Source: an uncultured Eggerthellaceae bacterium
Lineage (GTDB): Bacteria > Actinomycetota > Coriobacteriia > Coriobacteriales > Eggerthellaceae
DNA length: 64,000 nucleotides
NCBI GenBank assembly: GCA_934648845.1
Contig: CAKUFS010000007.1
Location: 1-64,000 of the forward strand
Reading direction: 5' to 3'
This document shows positions 44,744-52,729 of the stretch, in pieces. The stretch's first letter is position 1; every line of letters starts with the position of its first letter. The notes under the pieces were generated by a model. The model had not been told where the DNA came from. It saw only the letters and a list, made by a program, of their open reading frames with translations, and did not search any database. The position numbers and the translations under genes were made by a program.

Positions 44744-45031
44744 ATGACTTTGAAACCACTGGGTGATCGCGTGATCGTTAAGCGCGACGAGGTTGAGGAC
44801 AAAACTGCTTCTGGTTTGTATCTGTCTCGCGAGTCCAAGGAAAAGCCTCAGACTGGCGTCGTAGTTGCTGTTGGCGAAGGTAAGCGCGACAAGGACGGCG
44901 CTTTGATTCCGATGCCGGTTAAAGTTGGCGACAAGGTTCTGTATGGCAAGTTCGGCGGCACGGAAGTAACCGTTGACGAGGAAGAACTGCTGATTGTTCG
45001 TGCCGAGGATATCTACGGCGTGTTTGAGTAG
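44744..45031 (+). CDS. groES: Co-chaperonin GroES
   Basis: A 95-residue lid subunit forming a heptamer that caps GroEL. MTLKPLGDRVIVKRDEVEDKT and the mobile-loop region (TASGLYLSRESKEKP) are typical, ending LLIVRAEDIYGVFE. ATG 44744 follows GAAAGGATGG; the longer frame from 44717 is not conserved. It is under the perfect CIRCE operator. groEL follows after 187 bases, a longer gap than usual, but no terminator is visible between them. Confidence 0.97.
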   Translation: MTLKPLGDRVIVKRDEVEDKTASGLYLSRESKEKPQTGVVVAVGEGKRDKDGALIPMPVKVGDKVLYGKFGGTEVTVDEEELLIVRAEDIYGVFE

Positions 45032-45218
45032 TCTTGCTGCTCGTTTAGAAATTCATCTCGAAATTCAACTTCGTTAAGAGGTGTTTCGAGCGAGCAGATT
45101 GACTTGAAGGTTCCAGAAGTCCGAGCTAAGCGGCCTGATGCGCCGTGTGCGAGGGCTTACTGGGTTCTGAAAGTCAAGGTGCCGCTCCAAACGCCGATGC
45201 TACAGAAAGAAGAGAATT
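45032..45218 (+). other. groES-groEL spacer
   Basis: 187 bases with no terminator or second CIRCE. AAAGAAGAGA lies just before the groEL ATG as a weak Shine-Dalgarno sequence. Confidence 0.4.
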
Positions 45219-46856
45219 ATGGCTAAAGATATTAAGTTCGAAGCCGACGCCCGCAGCGGTCTGGCCGCAGGCGTTAGCAAGTTGGCAGCTGCCGTTAAGG
45301 TAACGCTTGGCCCCAAGGGTCGCTACGTTGCCCTGGAGAAGACCTACGGCGCTCCCCTTATCACGAACGACGGCGTGACCGTTGCTAAAGAAGTTGAGCT
45401 GGAAGATCCCATTGAGAACATGGGCGCTCAGCTGGTTCGCGAAGTTGCCGTTAAGACCAACGACGTTGCTGGCGACGGCACCACCACCGCAACGCTTTTG
45501 GCAGACGTCATTGTGACCGAGGGCCTGAAGAACGTGACTGCTGGTGCTGATGCTTTGAGCATTCGCCGCGGTATCCAGAAGGCAACCGATGCGGTTGTTG
45601 AAGCCATCAAAGCCGATGCAACGCCCGTTTCCACGCAGGCTCAGATTGCCAACGTTGGTACCATTTCCGCTGGTGATCCCGTTATTGGCGAGAAGATCGC
45701 CGAGGCTATGGAGGCTGTTGGCAAGGACGGCGCAATCTCCGTTGAAGAGAGCCAGACCTTCGGCTTCGATACCGAAATCGTGGAAGGCATGCAGTACGAC
45801 CGCGGTTACATTTCTCCGTACATGGCAACCGATATGGAGCGTATGGAAGCTGTGTTGAAGGACCCCTTCATCATGGTTACCGATCAGAAGATCACCAACA
45901 TTCAGGACATGGTGCCGCTGCTGGAGACCATTATGCGCTCTGGCCGCCCGCTGTTCATTGTTGCTGAAGACGTTGAGGGCGAAGCGCTTGCTACCATCCT
46001 GCTGAACCGTCTGCGTGGCACGCTGACCTGCGTTGCTATCAAGGCTCCGGGCTTCGGCGATCGTCGTAAGCGCATCTTGGAAGACATTGCTGCTGTGACC
46101 GGCGCTCAGGTTATTGCCAAGGACTTTGGCATGACCGTGGCCGACGCCACCATCGAGTCAATGGGTACCGCAAAGACCGTCAAGGTTTCCAAGGACAACT
46201 GCCTGATTGTCGATGGCGCAGGTGACAAGGAAGTCATTAACGCTCGCATTGCTCAGATTCGCTCTGAAATCGATCACACCGACTCCGATTTCGACCGCGA
46301 GAAGCTGCAAGAGCGCCTGGCAAAGCTTTCCGGCGGCGTAGCCGTTCTGAAGGTGGGCGCTGCTACCGAGTCCGAGCTGAAGGAAACCAAGAGCCGCATT
46401 GAAGACGCTCTGCAGGCAACGCGTGCTGCTGTTGAAGAGGGCATTGTTGCTGGTGGCGGCGTTGCTCTGGTGAACGCTATCTCTGCGTTGGACGGCCTGG
46501 AGGGTTCCGACAAGGATGAAGAAGTTGGTATCGCTATCATCCGCAAGGCCCTGGAGGCTCCGCTGCGCGCTATTGCGCAAAACGCTGGATTCGAAGGCTC
46601 CGTTGTTGTTGATCGCGTGAAGAACATGGCTAAGGGCGAAGGCCTGAACTGCGCAAACGGCGAGTACGGCAACATGATTGAGATGGGCGTTTCTGACCCG
46701 GTCAAGGTTACCCGCACCGCACTGCAGTCCGCTGCATCCGTTGCGAGCCTGATTCTTATCACCGAGGCTACCATCAACGAGATCCCCAAGCAGGGTCCCG
46801 ATTTGTCCGCACTGGCGGGCGGCGCTGCCGGCGGTATGGGCGGCGGCATGATGTAA
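45219..46856 (+). CDS. groEL: Chaperonin GroEL
   Basis: A 545-residue Hsp60 subunit that forms the double-ring folding chamber. KVTLGPKGRYVALEKTYGAPLITNDGVTVAKE, VAGDGTTTATLLA with the ATP-hydrolysis aspartate region, and EGIVAGGGVAL are conserved. The tail ends GGAAGGMGGGMM, the usual flexible Gly-Met repeat. Normally Asn-Val-Val follows GRYV/GRNV; here it reads GRYVALEK, as in many actinobacteria. Cotranscribed with groES under CIRCE/HrcA control (inference from location). Confidence 0.98.
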   Translation: MAKDIKFEADARSGLAAGVSKLAAAVKVTLGPKGRYVALEKTYGAPLITNDGVTVAKEVELEDPIENMGAQLVREVAVKTNDVAGDGTTTATLLADVIVTEGLKNVTAGADALSIRRGIQKATDAVVEAIKADATPVSTQAQIANVGTISAGDPVIGEKIAEAMEAVGKDGAISVEESQTFGFDTEIVEGMQYDRGYISPYMATDMERMEAVLKDPFIMVTDQKITNIQDMVPLLETIMRSGRPLFIVAEDVEGEALATILLNRLRGTLTCVAIKAPGFGDRRKRILEDIAAVTGAQVIAKDFGMTVADATIESMGTAKTVKVSKDNCLIVDGAGDKEVINARIAQIRSEIDHTDSDFDREKLQERLAKLSGGVAVLKVGAATESELKETKSRIEDALQATRAAVEEGIVAGGGVALVNAISALDGLEGSDKDEEVGIAIIRKALEAPLRAIAQNAGFEGSVVVDRVKNMAKGEGLNCANGEYGNMIEMGVSDPVKVTRTALQSAASVASLILITEATINEIPKQGPDLSALAGGAAGGMGGGMM

Positions 46857-46909
46857 TCGCGCGCAAGCCGATTCATTTTTTAGTACCAGCTGCTTGATTG
46901 TGCGTAAAC

Positions 46910-46945
46910 GAAAGGCGAGGCCTGCGGGCTTCGCCTTTCTTGCTG
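46910..46945 (+). terminator. Terminator after groEL
   Basis: GAAAGGCGA / TCGCCTTTC stem with a GGCCTGCGGGCT loop, followed by TTGC. Position fits the end of the groE operon. Confidence 0.65.
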
Positions 46946-47176
46946 TTTCGGGGCGTCTGTGTGTGTTGCTGCGAGCAAGCTGGAATGTTTCATGCGAAGC
47001 GCGTGGGTGTCCATGCGTGTTGCTGGGGCGTTTGCCGCCTTCGCGTGCTTGCTTCGTCCCGCGTTGCCTGTCCGCCCGCGTGCCAATCCCGTGATTAGGG
47101 GAGCTTTCAAGGAGATTCACATTTCGTTGGCCTCGCTTGAGCTTTGAGCGCGAATCGTTCTGTTAGAATGCGCCTT

Positions 47177-48175
47177 ATGGAAGAATTTATTGACATAGCT
47201 CTTGATGTGCTGGCCGATGCCGCCCTTGATACCCTGAAACTCATCCCGTTTCTTTTCGTGACATACCTTGTTATGGAGTGGCTTGAGCATAAAACGGGAA
47301 CAAAAACGCAGGAAGCGGTGCGCAAGGCAGGCGCGGCTGGTCCTGCTATTGGCGCTGTTCTGGGCGTGGTTCCCCAATGCGGCTTCTCTGCTGCTGCTTC
47401 TACGCTTTACGCGGGGCGCGTTATCACGTTGGGCACGCTGTTCGCAGTGTATCTTTCCACGTCAGACGAGATGCTGCCCATTTTTATTGCCGAGCAAGCC
47501 CCCATGGGGACTATTGCCGGCGTTCTGGTTACAAAGCTGATCATTGGTATGGTCATGGGCTTCGTCATTGATTTTGCGGTGCGCCGCAGGAGCGCTGCGC
47601 AGGAAGGTTTGCGCATTCACGAGCTGTGCCAGCGTGACCGTTGCGATTGCAGCCATAGCTGCCAGACGTGCGCTGAGCATCCCGAAATGGTGTACGGGCA
47701 CCACGACGATTGCGCGAAAGATTGCGACCACCAGCATCATGCGCACGATCACAGCCATGATCATGACTCCGGCGGTTGGTCGGGCATTATCCGCAGCGCG
47801 CTTAAACACACGCTTGAAGTAACCGTCTTCATTTTCGTTATTTCACTCGCGCTCAATGCGGTTATCGAAGGGGTCGGCGAAGACGCGCTGGCAGCATTCG
47901 TGAGCCAAAATGAGGCGCTTTCGATTGTGTGCTCTGCGATTGTGGGTCTTATTCCGAATTGCGCGGCAAGCGTAGCTATTGCGCAGCTGTACCTTGAAGG
48001 CGTTTTGGGTTCCGGCGCCATGATTGCCGGACTTTTGGTTTCCGCAGGCGTGGGCCTTTTAGTGCTGGCGCGCGCGAACCGACCCGTATCGCGCACCGTT
48101 GCGATTATAGCGGGGCTGCTGGTCACGGGCATTGTTTGGGGTCTTCTGATAAGCTTGGTGGGCATTACGTTCTAA
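47177..48175 (+). CDS. Putative manganese/heavy-metal exporter (ArsP_2/PF11449-type)
   Basis: A 332-residue integral membrane protein with about ten helices in two halves. Each half has a related motif: IGAVLGVVPQCGFSAAASTLYAGRVITLGTLF and VGLIPNCAASVAIAQLYLEGVL. The two are joined by a cytoplasmic loop very rich in Cys and His (about residues 155-205; CDCSHSCQTC, then HHDDC and HQHHAHDHSHDHD), a likely metal-binding segment. The family is annotated as a putative manganese transporter or heavy-metal exporter. No Shine-Dalgarno precedes ATG 47177 (or the ATG at 47168), and a TAGAAT box lies only 8 bases upstream, so a leaderless mRNA is possible. Confidence 0.85.
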   Translation: MEEFIDIALDVLADAALDTLKLIPFLFVTYLVMEWLEHKTGTKTQEAVRKAGAAGPAIGAVLGVVPQCGFSAAASTLYAGRVITLGTLFAVYLSTSDEMLPIFIAEQAPMGTIAGVLVTKLIIGMVMGFVIDFAVRRRSAAQEGLRIHELCQRDRCDCSHSCQTCAEHPEMVYGHHDDCAKDCDHQHHAHDHSHDHDSGGWSGIIRSALKHTLEVTVFIFVISLALNAVIEGVGEDALAAFVSQNEALSIVCSAIVGLIPNCAASVAIAQLYLEGVLGSGAMIAGLLVSAGVGLLVLARANRPVSRTVAIIAGLLVTGIVWGLLISLVGITF

Positions 48176-48212
48176 AAGTTTCTCAAAAGCTTCAAAAGTC
48201 CGCGAAAAGTGT

Positions 48213-48241
48213 TTGACCTTGCGGGGTAAGCAGGTTACAAT
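48213..48241 (+). promoter_or_regulatory. Promoter of the tRNA-Lys/tRNA-Gln unit
   Basis: TTGACC (48213-48218), 17-base spacer and TACAAT (48236-48241), 20 bases before tRNA-Lys. Confidence 0.85.
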
Positions 48242-48260
48242 ACATGCTTGCGTGTAGAAC

Positions 48261-48336
48261 GGACCGTTAGCTCAGCTGGTAGAGCAGGGGACTTTTAATC
48301 CCAAGGTCCAGGGTTCGAGTCCCTGACGGTCCACCA
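48261..48336 (+). tRNA. tRNA-Lys (anticodon UUU)
   Basis: 76 nt with CCA encoded. Acceptor GGACCGT / ACGGTCC, D-loop AGCTGGTA, anticodon loop CTTTTAA, T-loop TTCGAGT. Confidence 0.97.
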
Positions 48337-48353
48337 TTCACGTGCTTGGAGAC

Positions 48354-48427
48354 TGGGGTATCGTCCAGCGGCAGGACTCTGGTTTTTGGTACCAGCTACC
48401 TAGGTTCGAATCCTGGTACCCCAGCCA
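48354..48427 (+). tRNA. tRNA-Gln (anticodon UUG)
   Basis: 74 nt with CCA encoded. Acceptor TGGGGTA / TACCCCA, anticodon stem CTGGT / ACCAG with loop TTTTGGT, T-loop TTCGAAT. The gene lies 17 bases after tRNA-Lys in one transcript. Confidence 0.96.
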
Positions 48428-48433
48428 CAGAAA

Positions 48434-48526
48434 CTCTGTGGGACATTATCTGAGGTCTTTCTCTCAACCTCACGTAGCCGAAGTACGCTACGGTTTCGAG
48501 ACAACCTCATCTAACGTCCCACAGAG
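48434..48526. repeat. Long hairpin element after tRNA-Gln
   Basis: 23-nt arms (48434-48456 and 48504-48526; CTCTGTGGGAC outermost, few mismatches) enclose an inner hairpin CGTAGC / GCTACG (48473-48478, 48487-48492). The inner unit CGTAGCCGAAGTACGCTACG recurs at 48559-48578 (one base different) and 48674-48693. It may act as terminator or mRNA boundary, or be a repeat family. Confidence 0.75.
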
Positions 48527-48970
48527 CTTCTGAAGGAAGTGAGGTTCGGCGTTGTTTTCGTAGTCGAAGTACGCTACGGTTTCGAGACGGCGCATCTAAA
48601 ACCTTACAAAGCCAAAATACATGAGCTTGCTCATGTGGATGGCCGGACGATTAGGTGTCTTCTCTCGACCTTACGTAGCCGAAGTACGCTACGGTCTCGA
48701 GACAACCTCATCTAACGCCCCACAGTGCTTCTGAAGAAGCAGATTGCGAGATTTTCTCCTTCGGCTGCAAAACCGAAAGATCTCGCCTAAGGCGTGAGTC
48801 TTAGAGAATCATGGCACCGACAAGGCGGTGGCGTTCTTTGCAGCGCAAGTACCTGGCGGCTTCGTAAGGGAATACGAGAGCTGCGCGGCCTGACCGCACG
48901 CCTGACATGCAGGTAAAAAAGCCAACAAAAATTTGGTTTGTCGGTTCGTGCACTTTTTTCCAAAAAATAC
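48527..48970. other. Intergenic region with further hairpin copies
   Basis: No gene was found. It contains the second and third copies of the CGTAGC hairpin. The third is followed by the ACAACCTCATCTAACG arm (48702-48717) as in the first. The rest (48780-48930) is unassigned, with no sign of a further tRNA. Confidence 0.5.
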
Positions 48971-48999
48971 TGTACAAATAAATAATTCTTTGCTATCAT
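48971..48999 (+). promoter_or_regulatory. Promoter of the infA-rplQ operon
   Basis: TGTACA (48971-48976), 17-base spacer and TATCAT (48994-48999) with an upstream TGC that makes an extended -10. Confidence 0.6.
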
Positions 49000-49040
49000 T
49001 CATCTTCGCGTTAAAGGCAGTTTTGGTTAGAGGAGAACTT

Positions 49041-49259
49041 TTGGCCAAAGAAGATGTTATCGAACTCGAAGGCACCGTTCTTGAGGCGCTACCGAACGCT
49101 ATGTTCCAGGTAGAACTTGAGAATGGTCACAAAATCCTGGCCCATATCTCTGGCAAGATGCGTATGCACTACATTAAGATCTTGCCTGGCGATAAGGTCA
49201 CGGTTGAGCTCTCGGTTTATGACTTGAACCGTGGGCGCATCACTTACCGTTTTAAGTAG
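49041..49259 (+). CDS. infA: Translation initiation factor IF-1
   Basis: A 72-residue OB-fold protein that binds the ribosomal A site during initiation. The TTG start at 49041 follows AGAGGAG and gives the normal N-terminus MAKEDVIELEGTVLEALPN; a longer frame from 48933 was rejected. GHKILAHISGKMRMHYIKILPGDKVTVEL is the family core, ending DLNRGRITYRFK. In many bacteria secY, adk and map precede infA; here the gene is first in its operon, after the tRNA region. Confidence 0.97.
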   Translation: MAKEDVIELEGTVLEALPNAMFQVELENGHKILAHISGKMRMHYIKILPGDKVTVELSVYDLNRGRITYRFK

Positions 49260-49418
49260 TTCGAGGCGGTACGCAGTCTGCGCAGTCGGGACAACTGTGC
49301 GGGCTTTTTTGCGCGTGAGTCCCAAGACAAGCCAGCCACTTGCCTTGATCGTAAGCAAATAAACACCAGCGGCTGGGTGTGAAGATAAAGTAGTTCACAT
49401 TACCGAAAGGAAGACAAA

Positions 49419-49532
49419 ATGAAGGTACGTCCTTCGGTCAAGAAAATGTGCGACAAGTGCAAAATCATCCGTCGTCATGGCAAAGTTCTTGTGATTTGCG
49501 AAAACCCGCGTCACAAGCAGCGTCAGGGCTAG
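49419..49532 (+). CDS. rpmJ: Ribosomal protein L36
   Basis: A 37-residue protein of the large subunit, MKVRPSVKKMCDKCKIIRRH to KQRQG. It keeps the zinc ligands C-x2-C, C and H (CDKC, CENPRH), so it is the C+ form. The gene has a GAAAGGAAG ribosome-binding site. Confidence 0.97.
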   Translation: MKVRPSVKKMCDKCKIIRRHGKVLVICENPRHKQRQG

Positions 49533-49554
49533 GAAGAGAGAGGGGACGATAATT

Positions 49555-49923
49555 ATGGCACGTCTTGTTGGTGTCGACCTTCCTCGCGATAAGCGCATTG
49601 AGGTCGCCTTGACCTACATCTACGGCATTGGCCTGACCACTTCTAAGAAGATTCTTGCGGAGACCGGCGTTAACCCCGACACTCGCACCAACGATCTTAC
49701 TGAAGAGGATTTGGGCAAACTGCGTGACTACATTCAGGCTAACGTTAAGACGGAGGGTGACCTTCATCGTGAAGTTAGCATGAACGTAAAGCGCCTCATG
49801 GAAATTGGTTGCTACCGTGGCCTTCGCCATCGTAAGGGCCTGCCCGTTCGCGGTCAGCGCACCCATACGAATGCTCGTACCCGTAAGGGACCGAAGCGTC
49901 AAATCGGTGGCAAGAAGAAGTAA
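49555..49923 (+). CDS. rpsM: Ribosomal protein S13
   Basis: A 122-residue small-subunit head protein contacting the P-site tRNA and L5. MARLVGVDLPRDKRIEVALTYIYGIG and the C-terminal HRKGLPVRGQRTHTNARTRKGP are standard. It sits 22 bases after rpmJ and 13 bases before rpsK in the operon. Confidence 0.98.
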   Translation: MARLVGVDLPRDKRIEVALTYIYGIGLTTSKKILAETGVNPDTRTNDLTEEDLGKLRDYIQANVKTEGDLHREVSMNVKRLMEIGCYRGLRHRKGLPVRGQRTHTNARTRKGPKRQIGGKKK

Positions 49924-49936
49924 GGGGTAGTCAGTC

Positions 49937-50335
49937 GTGGCAACTAAGAAAAATCTTCGTGCACGCGTAAAGCGTTCAGAGCGCAAGAACATTGCTGTTG
50001 GCGCTGCACACATCAAGTCTACCTTCAACAACACCATCGTTACCATCACCGATCCGCAGGGCAACGTTATCTCCTGGAATTCCGCTGGTACCGTAGGTTT
50101 CAAGGGTTCTCGTAAGTCTACCCCGTTTGCTGCCCAGATGGCTGCAGAGCAGGCTGCGAAGACTGCTATGGAGCACGGTCTGCGCAAGGTTGCTGTTTAC
50201 GTCAAGGGCCCCGGCTCTGGTCGTGAAACCGCTATCCGTTCTTTGCAGGCTGCTGGTCTGGAAGTTTCCAGCATTCAGGATTGCACGCCCATTCCGCACA
50301 ACGGTTGCCGTCCGCGCAAGCGTCGTCGCGTGTAG
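49937..50335 (+). CDS. rpsK: Ribosomal protein S11
   Basis: A 132-residue small-subunit platform protein. GTG start at 49937 with a weak GGGGTAG site, so translation may be coupled to rpsM. Core motifs: HIKSTFNNTIVTITDPQGN, KGPGSGRETAIRSLQAAGLEV and the end HNGCRPRKRRRV. Confidence 0.98.
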   Translation: MATKKNLRARVKRSERKNIAVGAAHIKSTFNNTIVTITDPQGNVISWNSAGTVGFKGSRKSTPFAAQMAAEQAAKTAMEHGLRKVAVYVKGPGSGRETAIRSLQAAGLEVSSIQDCTPIPHNGCRPRKRRRV

Positions 50336-50355
50336 TTGAAAGGATTAGCTAAATT

Positions 50356-50982
50356 ATGGCTCGTTACACTGGAGCGGATTGCCGTTTGTGCCGCCGTGAA
50401 GGCGCGAAGCTCTTCCTGAAGGGCGATCGTTGCTTTACGGAAAAGTGCGCAATCGAGCGCCGCAATTATGCGCCAGGTGAAGCTGGCAAAAAGCGCGTGA
50501 AGGAATCCGAGTACCGTATGCAGCTTCGTGAGAAGCAGAAGACCAAGCGTATTTACGGTATTCTGGAGAAGCAATTCCGCGGTTATTACGATATGGCTAA
50601 CCGTCAGGAAGGCGTTACGGGTGAGAACCTGCTTCGCATTCTGGAAAGCCGTTTGGACAACGTTGTTTATCGTCTGGGCTTTGCCAAGTCTCGCGCAGAA
50701 GCTCGTCAGCAGGTTCGTCACGGTCACATTACCGTGAACGGTCGCCGCGTTGACATTCCTTCTTTCCGCGTGCGTCCTGGTGACTTGGTTGCTGTTGCTC
50801 CCAAGGCCAAGGAAATGGTTGTTATCCAGAGCGCTCTGATTTCCAACGAGCGCACTTCGGTGCCTGCTTGGCTCGAGGTTGACATCGAGAAGCTGCAGGG
50901 CAGCGTTCTGTCCTTGCCGCAGCGCGATCAGATCGATCTGGACATTCGCGAGCAGCTCATCGTCGAACTTTACTCGAAGTAA
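50356..50982 (+). CDS. rpsD: Ribosomal protein S4
   Basis: A 208-residue primary 16S rRNA-binding protein. The N-terminal zinc-type cysteines are present (CRLCRREGAKLFLKGDRC...C), with an S4 RNA-binding domain at about residues 98-160 (ESRLDNVVYRLGFAKSRAEARQQVRHGHI). In other bacteria S4 represses its own operon by binding the leader. Such a leader site was not identified here. Confidence 0.98.
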   Translation: MARYTGADCRLCRREGAKLFLKGDRCFTEKCAIERRNYAPGEAGKKRVKESEYRMQLREKQKTKRIYGILEKQFRGYYDMANRQEGVTGENLLRILESRLDNVVYRLGFAKSRAEARQQVRHGHITVNGRRVDIPSFRVRPGDLVAVAPKAKEMVVIQSALISNERTSVPAWLEVDIEKLQGSVLSLPQRDQIDLDIREQLIVELYSK

Positions 50983-51017
50983 TAACCGCAGCAGCATAGC
51001 AAGGAGGCTCATATAAC

Positions 51018-51968
51018 ATGACAGAGTTCATGAGGCCGACGGTAACAATTGAAGAGGTAAACGACACAGTAGCTCGTTACATCGTGGAACCGCTTGAGCG
51101 TGGCTATGGCTATACACTGGGTAACTGCATGCGTCGCGTGCTGTTGTCTTCCTTGAATGGTGCGAAAGCAACTGCTATTCAAATCGAAGGCGTTCAACAC
51201 GAGTTCACCACTGCAGAAGGCGTTGTTGAAGACATCACCGACATTGTACTCAATGTTAAGGGTCTGGTCTTCTCTGCTCTCAACGATGACGTTGAGTCTG
51301 CTGTTGCGTATGTAACTGCTGAGGGTCCCTGCACGGTGACCGGTGCGGACATTTCTGTTCCCACCGAGTTCACCCTGGTCAACCCCGAGCATGTGATTGC
51401 GACGGTAGCCGATGGCGGTATCCTGAACATGGCTATCCGCATTGGCGTTGGTCGCGGTTATGTTTCCGCAGAGCGCAACAAGCGCGATGAGGACCGCATT
51501 GGAACTATTCCCGTTGATTCGCTGTACTCTCCGGTACGTCGTTGCACGATGAACGTCGAGGACACTCGCGTTGGTCAGCGCACCGACTACGACAGGCTGG
51601 TGCTTGAGGTGGAGACCGATGGCAGCATGAATCCGACGGATGCCGTGTGCCGCGCTGCGAACATTATCAATCAGTACATGGGTGCTTTCCTGAGCCTGAC
51701 CAGCCTTCCCGAAGGCGAAGAGGGCGAAGTTGCTTCGATTTTTGCTCCCGAGGGTCAGGAATCGAACGTCGAGCTGGACAAGCGTATTGAGGATCTGGAC
51801 CTTTCCGTTCGTTCCTACAACTGCTTGAAGCGCGCGGGCATCCACTCTGTGCGTCAGCTGGTTGAATACTCCGAGAACGATTTGCTGAACATCAGGAACT
51901 TTGGTACGAAGTCCATTGAAGAAGTGAAGGATAAGCTCATTTCCATGGACCTCAACTTGAAGCAATAG
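51018..51968 (+). CDS. rpoA: RNA polymerase alpha subunit
   Basis: A 316-residue subunit that nucleates RNA polymerase assembly as a dimer. The N-terminal domain has ERGYGYTLGNCMRRVLLSSL near residues 32-51. The C-terminal domain (about 250-316) has the DNA- and activator-binding helices SVRSYNCLKRAGIHSVRQLVE and RNFGTKSIEEVKDKL. It follows rpsD by 35 bases with AAGGAGG. Confidence 0.98.
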   Translation: MTEFMRPTVTIEEVNDTVARYIVEPLERGYGYTLGNCMRRVLLSSLNGAKATAIQIEGVQHEFTTAEGVVEDITDIVLNVKGLVFSALNDDVESAVAYVTAEGPCTVTGADISVPTEFTLVNPEHVIATVADGGILNMAIRIGVGRGYVSAERNKRDEDRIGTIPVDSLYSPVRRCTMNVEDTRVGQRTDYDRLVLEVETDGSMNPTDAVCRAANIINQYMGAFLSLTSLPEGEEGEVASIFAPEGQESNVELDKRIEDLDLSVRSYNCLKRAGIHSVRQLVEYSENDLLNIRNFGTKSIEEVKDKLISMDLNLKQ

Positions 51969-51977
51969 GAGATATCC

Positions 51978-52457
51978 ATGAGACACTACAAGAAAGGGCG
52001 CAAGCTCGGCACCGACTGGAGCCACACCAAGGCAATGAAGCGCAGCTTGGTGAAGTCTCTCTTCCAGAACGATCGCATTAAGACCGTTGAAGAGCGCGCC
52101 AAGGAAATCCGCCCCGATGTTGACAAAATCATCACCTGGGCAAAGAAGGGCGACCTTCATTCTCGTCGTCTGGCTATCGCTGCCTTGGGCAACGACAAAG
52201 AGCTCGTGCGCGAGATTTTTGAGAAGGTTGAGCAGGGCATGTTCGCCGACCGTCAAGGTGGTTACACCCGCATCATGAAGCTTGGTTACCGCAAGGGCGA
52301 CAATGCTTCCATGGTTATCATGGAGCTTTGCACCGATCCGGTTGCTAAGAAGGAAGAGAAGGCTGCTCCTGCCAAGAAGGCTGCTCCGAAGAAGGTTGTC
52401 GAAGAGGCACCTGCAGAGGAAGAGAACGTAGCAGAGGTTGCTGCCGAGGAAAAGTAA
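51978..52457 (+). CDS. rplQ: Ribosomal protein L17 with acidic/Ala-rich tail
   Basis: The first 120 residues are L17 (MRHYKKGRKLGTDWSHTKAMKRSL, then GGYTRIMKLGYRKGDNASMVIMEL). The remaining 40 residues are a Lys/Ala/Glu/Pro-rich extension (AKKAAPKKVVEEAPAEEENVAEV region) not found in the short E. coli-type protein but common in actinobacteria. Last gene of the operon, followed by a strong terminator. Confidence 0.97.
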   Translation: MRHYKKGRKLGTDWSHTKAMKRSLVKSLFQNDRIKTVEERAKEIRPDVDKIITWAKKGDLHSRRLAIAALGNDKELVREIFEKVEQGMFADRQGGYTRIMKLGYRKGDNASMVIMELCTDPVAKKEEKAAPAKKAAPKKVVEEAPAEEENVAEVAAEEK

Positions 52458-52501
52458 ATCGCTGAGTAAGTGATTCTTTCCAACTCTTTTGAAGTGCTTT
52501 G

Positions 52502-52544
52502 AAAGGCAGGACGAAGTCCCTATAGGGGCGGCGTCCTGCCTTTT
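52502..52544 (+). terminator. Terminator of the ribosomal operon
   Basis: AAAGGCAGGACG and CGTCCTGCC arms (with an inner stem of CCCTATAGGGG) followed by TTTT. Confidence 0.9.
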
Positions 52545-52729
52545 ATGTTTTGCGAGCATATGCTTTGCTGCTCGGCGCTGCTGGACATGCTCTATTTTGG
52601 GTATTGTCTCAGCCTACCCCAATCTAGAATGAGCCGGAACGCTTCCTTTGCTCGTCCCCTCATGTTCGATGTGTGCGCAGGTGCGCTTGTTTACTTTAGC
52701 GGTGCGCTCATGAAGTAAAATACTGCCTT

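Noticed and set aside
46946..47176. Manganese riboswitch before the metal exporter
   Set aside because: No yybP-ykoY-like conserved loops or terminator/anti-terminator arrangement were seen; the region is GC-rich without clear structure.
48428..48780. CRISPR array from the repeated CGTAGC unit
   Set aside because: Only three copies with irregular spacing (about 86 and 115 bases), palindromic outer arms and no cas genes nearby.
48780..48930. Additional tRNA gene downstream of tRNA-Gln
   Set aside because: No cloverleaf with a GTTCRA-type T-loop could be drawn.
51009..52559. 516-codon open frame opposite rpoA and rplQ
   Set aside because: Shadow of two ribosomal-operon genes.
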